From Symsagittifera roscoffensis (lineage: Eukaryota; Xenacoelomorpha; Acoela; Convolutidae): DNA of 64,000 nt. Location of the stretch: assembly GCF_963678635.1 (NCBI RefSeq), contig NC_087071.1, forward strand, positions 8,415,842-8,479,841, read 5' to 3'. The position numbers and the translations under genes were made by a program. The notes under the pieces are model-generated. The model searched no databases and had not been told where the DNA came from. It saw only the letters and a list, made by a program, of their open reading frames with translations. This document shows, one piece after another, positions 58,292 through 64,000 of this stretch; positions within the stretch are counted from its first letter, which is position 1; every line of letters begins with the position of its first letter.

Positions 58292-59220
58292 CCGGGTTGA
58301 CCAAAAATGCTTATAATACAATTCTCATAAATGGGAAATTTCTTTTCATATAGTTTCATACAATTCCATACATACAGAAAATTGTATGAAAACTCTATGA
58401 TAACCATTTTCCCATAAATAGAATTTGTGTGATAAGTATTTTCTCCATAAACCAAAAAGTTGTTTTTTGTTCGTAAATTTATTTATCTGAAAAATGTTGG
58501 GTTGTGTTTGCATTCGAACACAAGTGACACAGACCTTGATTACTCAAAGCACCAAAGGTTGGACGGTCTTACATTCATTATGCTTAATTCAGGTGCATTA
58601 TGCCTATGCAACTGAATTGCCTTCGAGCTGTCTTTCACAAATTATAGAACAAAAGTAACAAACTGTTAATTTTTGGCAAAAGTTTTCTATGAAGTTTATT
58701 TTAAATTTTCGAATTTTCAAACTATCAGACATTGATCAAGGCATACAAAAACACGCCATACAAAAGAAATCGGAAATTTCAGTGTTTTTTAAAAAAAATT
58801 AAGTGAAAAGAAAAAACTATTATTATCGTATCTAGGACTACGTTATGCACACAAAAAAATTAAATTTTGCAGGCATAAATTATTTTTTCAGAAAATGTTT
58901 GTTTGCGTACAAAATTAGATTTGCAGTTGAAAAAAAAAACAAAAAAATGTTTGGGCAAGTTTTCAAAATAACTAATGAAATTTTTTTGTGTCGTATATTG
59001 AAATTGTATGGCAAGCATTTTTTTCAAAAAACAATTCAAATCAGTGTTTTTGTCACCAGTCTGTTCAACTGTTCTCCAAAAGCCGCAGAAATGTTTTTTT
59101 TTCTATTGTTATTCGACAAGCATTTTCTCCATTTAATTGATGTATGGATTTGTATGATAATGATTTTTGTTGTATGGAATTGTATGATAAGCTTTTTTGG
59201 TGTATGAAGGTCAACCCGGG
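58292..59220. mobile_element. MITE with CCCGGGTTGACC terminal inverted repeats, full length
   Basis: The left end is CCCGGGTTGACCAAAAATGC followed by TTATAATACAATT. The reverse complement of the right end is CCCGGGTTGACCTTCATACA followed by CCAAAAAAGCTTATCATACAA. Internal words such as AATTGTATG and CATAAATGG are repeated in both orientations. No transposase ORF is present (a 120-codon + frame at 58845 is AT-rich and unremarkable). Fragments of the same family lie at 46185-46345 and 37045-37480. Confidence 0.8.
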
Positions 59221-59428
59221 TGATTTACACCTTGGTGGTTTTTATTTATTGTTCGTTTGTTTTGTAACCATACGGAAAGAAATCAAATTCAATTGTTCAG
59301 TATAAATAATTTGCAAAACATAATAATGCAACAATTCATAACTTAATGACAAATATTTCAATTTGTCAATGATTGTAATTCAAAAAAGATAGGGGGAGGT
59401 CGAAAAAGAGCCACTCCAGACAAAAAAC

Positions 59429-59725
59429 TCAATTGGGTTCTTTGCGAGACTTGCCTAGTAGATGTTCCTGTCCGAGCAGTCGTGAGTCAGTGATGAGAAA
59501 CTCACAATAATGACTTCTCCATTGGAAGTTGAAAGACCGACAGAAATATCTCGACAGGCACGCCAATCCACAAAGTCTGCTATTCTTCGATTTCTCAGTT
59601 CCGTTGATGAAAGTTTCCAATATTTTTTTGTTAGTGAAGGTCACACTGAACCCCAACGACGACGCTGAAGAGCCAAAAATTGATCTTGGCTCCAAAAATA
59701 CCAGAGAAAGAAACAGAAAAATCAT
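59429..59725 (-). CDS. Secreted PAN/apple-domain protein, or first exon
   Basis: An ATG at 59725 opens MIFLFLSLVFLEPRSIFG, a hydrophobic start suited to a signal peptide. It is followed by KILETFINGTEKS and RLCGLACLSRYFCRSFNF with YCEFLITDS, the cysteine and SFNF spacing of a PAN/apple domain, an extracellular protein- or sugar-binding module of about 80 residues. The frame ends at 98 codons, so it could be a complete small protein. Alternatively it splices at CTACTAG|GCAAGT (last base 59455), a GC-type donor that would end in phase 1 and match the incoming phase 1 of the FN3 exon at 54972-55173, which would make it the 5' exon of the FN3 gene. Confidence 0.6.
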   Translation of the reverse strand: MIFLFLSLVFLEPRSIFGSSASSLGFSVTFTNKKILETFINGTEKSKNSRLCGLACLSRYFCRSFNFQWRSHYCEFLITDSRLLGQEHLLGKSRKEPN

Positions 59726-60129
59726 AGTTTTTGTTAAACTTTTGAAAAATTAGAGAAGTAACCTAAACAGGAATTCTCAAAATGTGTTTTAAATAAACAA
59801 TTCAAAACACAGCTGACTTTTATTACTTCTTGCCTTTTTTAATCAATAATGAATTCTCATCAATATGGTTCTCTATCCTCTCATCTGGCCGGATGCATAA
59901 AACTGATGGAAATTTTTTGTCAAGTAGTTTGGTCAAAAAAAGGGAGTTTCCAATGGCTCGGAGAGTAAAATGTTCCCATGACAAACTAGAGATCGATTTT
60001 AGAAAAATAGTCAAATGGGCTACTGTATATTACTATCTTCCCGTGTCGATGTGCTCAGCTTATGCTTCGACTTTGAAAGTTGAGTAAGTGCAGTTTTTCT
60101 ATAACAATTCTGCGGCTGAGAAGCAACTT

Positions 60130-60500
60130 TATGTCGCGCACAAAGTCGAAACATACCTGATGTTGGTCGTGAAAGTTGAAACATACCCAATTTTGATCAG
60201 AGGTCGAAACATAGGTCGATCACGGCCGAAATATAAGTCGAGCACAGTCGAAACATACCCGATTTTCGTCGAGAAAAATCAAAACATAAGCCGAGCATAG
60301 TCAAAAGATAGGTCGAGTACGGTCGAAACATAAGTTGAGCCCAATCATAACATACCCGATTTCGGTCAAAAAATTCGAAACATAGATCGAGCAGTCGACA
60401 CATAAGTCGACCATAATCAAAATATCTCGAGCACAATCAAATTATAAGACGAGCACAGTCTTACAAAGTCGAAACAGAGCGAACAGTCGAAAAACGGACC
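60130..60500. repeat. Outlying relative of the 22-bp minisatellite
   Basis: GTCGAAACATACC, GGTCGAAACATAGGTCGA, GTCGAGCACAGTCGAAAC and GTCGAGTACGGTCGAAAC occur here in an irregular array with GATTTTCGTCGAG interruptions. It resembles the divergent lead-in of the main arrays more than their regular part and lies 28 kb from them. Confidence 0.85.
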
Positions 60501-61149
60501 TAGAAAGGCACTTTTTTTTTTGCTGACACAACAAAAGACAGATGCAAATAGCAGAATAATTCTGTAAAAATTGCCTTTTTAATATGCAGTTAGCTTGACC
60601 AGTATAGTTTCTCGTCTTATACAGGACCGCAACGAAAAGGCCTGCACCTGGTCCCAAAAATATTAGCTAAATTATGGGGCAACGGCAAAATCGTCCCCAC
60701 AAAAAACAATCAAGAACAACAGAGAGCTAGAAAACAATAAAATGAAAGATTAAAGTATCAATCGTCGTTTTAATAAAGCAGTAACTTAAAGGATAACTAT
60801 ACTGATTCACGTTGGAGCTAAAGTTTCAAATCGTTATTCAGATTTTTTTTATGTTTTTGGTTCCATTTTCTCAAATCGACTGTATCAAAAAAATGATTAA
60901 CAACAATTAAAAAAAAAATTTTAAACTGCGCAAAAGAAACTGTCAGCCTATCTGATTGGTAAAGAAAACTATGAAATGCTCGAAGCCGTGCGCAGTTTTC
61001 CTGTAACTATAAAAAACTTTTCTTGATAACAGATTTCGCTCCAAATATTGGTCGAATTTTTGTTATCTAGAGATGAGATAATCATAGATAGTCACGTCGT
61101 TGAAACGAATCTGAGAGTGATCGAATAGATTATGGAAAAAAATGTTTTG

Positions 61150-61290
61150 TTCTCGAAGAAAGTCGAGACAACCAAAACATACCCATTTTGGTCGAAAAAG
61201 TCGAAAATTTTTTTTGCGGGGTCGAAAAAACAAACTTTTAAAAATTGCGGTTCGATAAAGTCGAAGCATATCAGTTTGTGGTTGAGAATT
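61150..61290. repeat. Degenerate minisatellite remnant
   Basis: AAGTCGAGACAACCAAAACA, TTTTGGTCGAAAAAGTCGAA and AAAGTCGAAGCATATC are scattered copies of the same word set. It is probably an eroded end of the array at 60130. Confidence 0.5.
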
Positions 61291-61547
61291 ACAAACGACA
61301 AAGTCTTATCAGGGGAAAAACGAAAACCAACACCTGCATCGCAAAGCGAAAAAGCAGACCACGACGACAACATTAGAAACAATCTGAGCAGAGACAACAT
61401 TTGAAACATACTGTATAAACTGAATTAAGTAGAGCCGTAAACTTAATTAATTCAGCAGTAGATTTTGAATATATTATGATAAATTACTACAAAATTAGTT
61501 ACCAACCAAACATTGACAAAAACTTTATCCTTTATCCACCTCAAATT

Positions 61548-61820
61548 TTAAATCTGCAGTACGTTTTCTATTAATTTAAATTCAAACGTTACGAGGCCAA
61601 ACTGAGCATTTTGTGCATTGTAAGCGGATTCCGCATCAAGGACGCTCCCTTTCTTCTTCTTTTGTTCTTTCATTCTCTTTGATTGTTCCCACAAGATTTT
61701 AACATGTTTAAAGACTTGTCTATGGAATCCAGGAACATACAGACACAAAATTGTGCGCCTATCTTGTGCACAGTTTAGCCTCGTAATCAATTTTATAATT
61801 TGTAAATAAACAAAAACCAA
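61548..61820 (-). CDS. Weak candidate exon, basic protein segment
   Basis: A minus-strand frame encodes NCAQDRRTILCLYVPGFH, KILWEQSKRMKEQKKKKGS and LDAESAYNAQNAQFGL, which looks coding in composition. A possible acceptor is TTCCATAG|ACAAGT and a possible donor GGCCTC|GTAACG. No domain is recognised and no phase partner is known. Confidence 0.3.
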   Translation of the reverse strand: MVFVYLQIIKLITRLNCAQDRRTILCLYVPGFHRQVFKHVKILWEQSKRMKEQKKKKGSVLDAESAYNAQNAQFGLVTFEFKLIENVLQI

Positions 61821-62400
61821 AAATATAATGAAGTTTTTAAAAATAATTATCTCTTATTTCATTTTTTAAAATTTTATCTTAAACAATCAAAATTATAAAT
61901 ACTAACTTAAGCAAATTCAAGATCATCACGACTTTTCTTGGAGCTTCAACTGTTTAAAATCCTAACTTTTTTAGTTATCAATTCACCAATACTCTTGCTT
62001 GATCCCGAGCCAAAAGTCACCTAATTTAAACCAGATCATCAAGGCATCTCCTTGGATCTTAAATCTTTATATTTTTAAAGTTAATTCTTTCGTAAACTTG
62101 TATCATCAAGATTTTCCTTGGACATTCTAAATTTCAGTTTTTTTTCAATCTATACCTTTGATTAATTGTCTAATGGCCTAAAAACCAATTTACTTTCCAA
62201 TCCTTCAAGCGACTCTGGACTAACCGATAACTTTCCCTAAAAAAACAACCCGTTCACATGAAGCTAAACAGTGAATAACTTCGGTTACTCATCCTTTACT
62301 TGAACCCTACCTTTAAATCGTCCCGAGCTTTAACAACCCTCAGAACTAGTAAGTTTTAAAAAATTATCTAACGGTGCACTTTGAGTTCTATTTATACCTG
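61821..62400. other. AT-rich stretch, possible U3 of an LTR
   Basis: No exon is seen. Repeated short words (CTTGGA, ATCATCAAG) occur. It may be the upstream part of the LTR proposed at 62401-62640. Confidence 0.3.
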
Positions 62401-62640
62401 AACCTTGAGGATTGATTTAGTATTCTCCAACCCTAGATCTCACATCGATCCTCATATAAGTGAGATAAGGAATAACTAAATATAGAAAACGCCACATAGA
62501 TTTGAGAGCAATAAAACTTCAATCTTTTGAATTGAGATACTCTCTACACAATCCTTCTCACCACGACAAAACTACTCGTGGAAATAGGATAACTCACAAA
62601 GAGAGTAAGAACTAACAGTTTAGGAACTAGAACAATTAAC
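62401..62640 (+). mobile_element. Possible LTR (promoter and polyadenylation part)
   Basis: A TATA-like CTCATATAAGTGAG at about 62450, an AATAAAAC polyadenylation signal about 60 bp later, and an end near AGAACAATTAACA followed by CCTGGATTGTG, where TGG could open a tRNA primer-binding site, together resemble the 3' part of a 5' LTR. The other LTR is outside the window, so this cannot be confirmed. Confidence 0.3.
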
Positions 62641-62649
62641 ACCTGGATT

Positions 62650-64000
62650 GTGCATCTACCAAACATCCTAATCTTTATGTCAACATCCAGTTCAGCGAAT
62701 AAGCAAGCAATTACAACACACAATTGTCTCATCGAAGAATCCCAATACGACTTTGAAATGACACCGCATCAAGAAAGGATAGGATGCATGGCAGTGAAAA
62801 AAAAAATCTTTTCTGCAAACAACAAATCTTCTCTACAAATCCTTAAAAAATCCTTTTCCAAGGAAAATAACGCAATTTGGGAACCTGACGCAACAGCCAT
62901 TTGTAAGCTAGAAAATCTCCGAGATCAGGCAACAAACCAATATACACGAGATATTAACAAAAGACATTTTTCCGAATCCGAAGCAACAAAAGCATCATCT
63001 ATCAAAAATAAACGAGTAATAAGAAATAAATATCACAAAAACTAGTACGAATAAAGACTTGGAATCAACTTGTAAAGCATATTGAAAAATACACACTCCC
63101 AATAGTACCAACTCATAAAAAATGTTTCAACACGACAATTTTTATCAGGATGATTCTATCCTACCCTTCTTCACTCACCTCGATTGTGACCCATCACGCG
63201 GACAAGTACAATTTGTCACAACCTCATAACAATATCAAAATTCACAAAGAACAATTCATTGGACGAATTAACAGAATTAGTTGAAATCACATGATTACAC
63301 CTTTTCATAAAAATCGGATTCAAAGACGTACATCACTAATGCATGCCACACTCGACGAAGCAGCTAAAAATGGTTTCCAGTTTTACCAGTAAAAATAAAA
63401 TCAGATTGGAAACTTTTACCACTGAATTTCCAAAATATTGAATGAAACAACCCCAGCAACCGAACAACTAGCTGCAAGGATAGATACACAAGTAAGAAAC
63501 GCATGTTTTTTGAACACAGATTATAGAAAAAGAAGACAATGACAGAAATTTTAAAGGGTTATTTTAATATTACAAAAACAAGAAATGTCAATAAAGAAAC
63601 ATCAATCGCTTCTAACTACAATATGCTTTAAGCACACAGACACCCACTTCACTTTAAAATGATATTCAACACGCAGAAAGTTTTACAGAAATATTTACCA
63701 TTTATTTAAAAAAAAACCCGAATTCCAAAGTAAAAACCTCACTCAAACAATGATGTGTTTATTGTAGATGATACGGCCACAGTATAGCCGAGTGTCAAAG
63801 AAACAAAAAGATAAATCAAATCGACCGCCTAAAGAAAAAATATTTTAATAAATCTCCACATCATTACATGAATTATCAAACTACAACAGGAAGCGATTAT
63901 TCAAACTACAACAGGAAGCGATTATACCTAAATAATCGAAATAGAGACTATTTGCAGTACCGTTCTCAAAACTATTCGAATAATCATATGAGAAATCATA
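62650..64000 (+). pseudogene. Possible gag-like region of an LTR retrotransposon, degenerate
   Basis: An open frame at 62650-63045 encodes a basic, Lys/Asn-rich protein (MTPHQERIGCMAVKKKIF, KRHFSESEATKASSIKNKR). Further on the composition stays coding-like but frames are broken. The last 120 bp encode an Asn/Arg/Tyr-rich stretch (NYNRKRLYLNNRNRDYLQ), which resembles nucleocapsid-type ends of gag proteins. A 26-bp direct repeat around AAACTACAACAGGAAGCGAT lies at about 63878-63930. No protease or polymerase is in the window. Confidence 0.3.

Noticed and set aside
58845-59207. 120-codon frame inside the MITE as a transposase
   Set aside because: Lys/Phe/Ile-rich translation of AT-rich DNA, no catalytic motif, and it runs into the terminal inverted repeat.

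Overview
The window looks like nuclear DNA of an invertebrate animal. It is AT-rich, carries spliceosomal introns with GT..AG borders, a CR1/L2-like LINE with a PHD-type zinc finger, several MITE-like families, a large minisatellite, and scattered exons of an extracellular fibronectin type III (FN3) protein. Nothing prokaryotic is visible. Gene content is too thin to name the phylum; a tunicate or another repeat-rich marine invertebrate would fit, but that is a guess.

The one well-supported host gene lies on the minus strand. Eight exons (43179-42833, 40526-40307, 39893-39737, 38646-38460, 19610-19352, 17384-17331, 16986-16861, 16536-16249) have plausible splice borders and matching phase at every junction. 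Together they give 1638 bp, or 546 codons, of tandem FN3 domains with L-x-PGxxY signatures. Further FN3-like exons lie 5' (55173-54972) and 3' (5746-5412, 5074-4813, 3827-3587) but are not joined with certainty. A secreted PAN/apple-domain first exon at 59725-59429 may be the 5' end of this gene or a separate one.

Almost everything else is repeat DNA, much of it inside the introns. From low to high coordinate: a tandem direct repeat (1-400); fragments of dispersed families (1-3500); a ~162-bp tandem repeat (5.95-6.72 kb); a 1.5-kb element with ~490-bp inverted arms (6.74-8.23 kb); a broken LINE with an intact extra ORF in front (10.73-15.48 kb); a tRNA-like SINE (about 20.0 kb); and a 22-bp minisatellite in six arrays separated by a conserved spacer (20.18-32.06 kb), the last array over 8 kb long. 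Then follow an inverted-repeat element with a G19 run (33.4-34.3 kb), a nest of three element families (36.2-38.0 kb), a segmental duplication holding a decayed FN3 exon (43-46 kb), purine-rich minus-strand retroelement-like DNA with an 849-bp tandem duplication (47.4-50.1 kb), and palindromic GAGCGGTTT clusters in a 1040-bp tandem duplication that runs into a 200-N assembly gap (50.7-52.97 kb). A MITE (58.29-59.22 kb), an outlying minisatellite relative (60.1-61.3 kb) and the possible 5' end of an LTR retrotransposon (62.4 kb to the edge) complete the window.

The central picture is an FN3 gene whose 18.8-kb intron (19611-38459) has been colonised by a higher-order minisatellite and nested transposons. 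The long open frames in that array are an artefact of a 22-bp unit without stop codons on either strand and should not be read as proteins.
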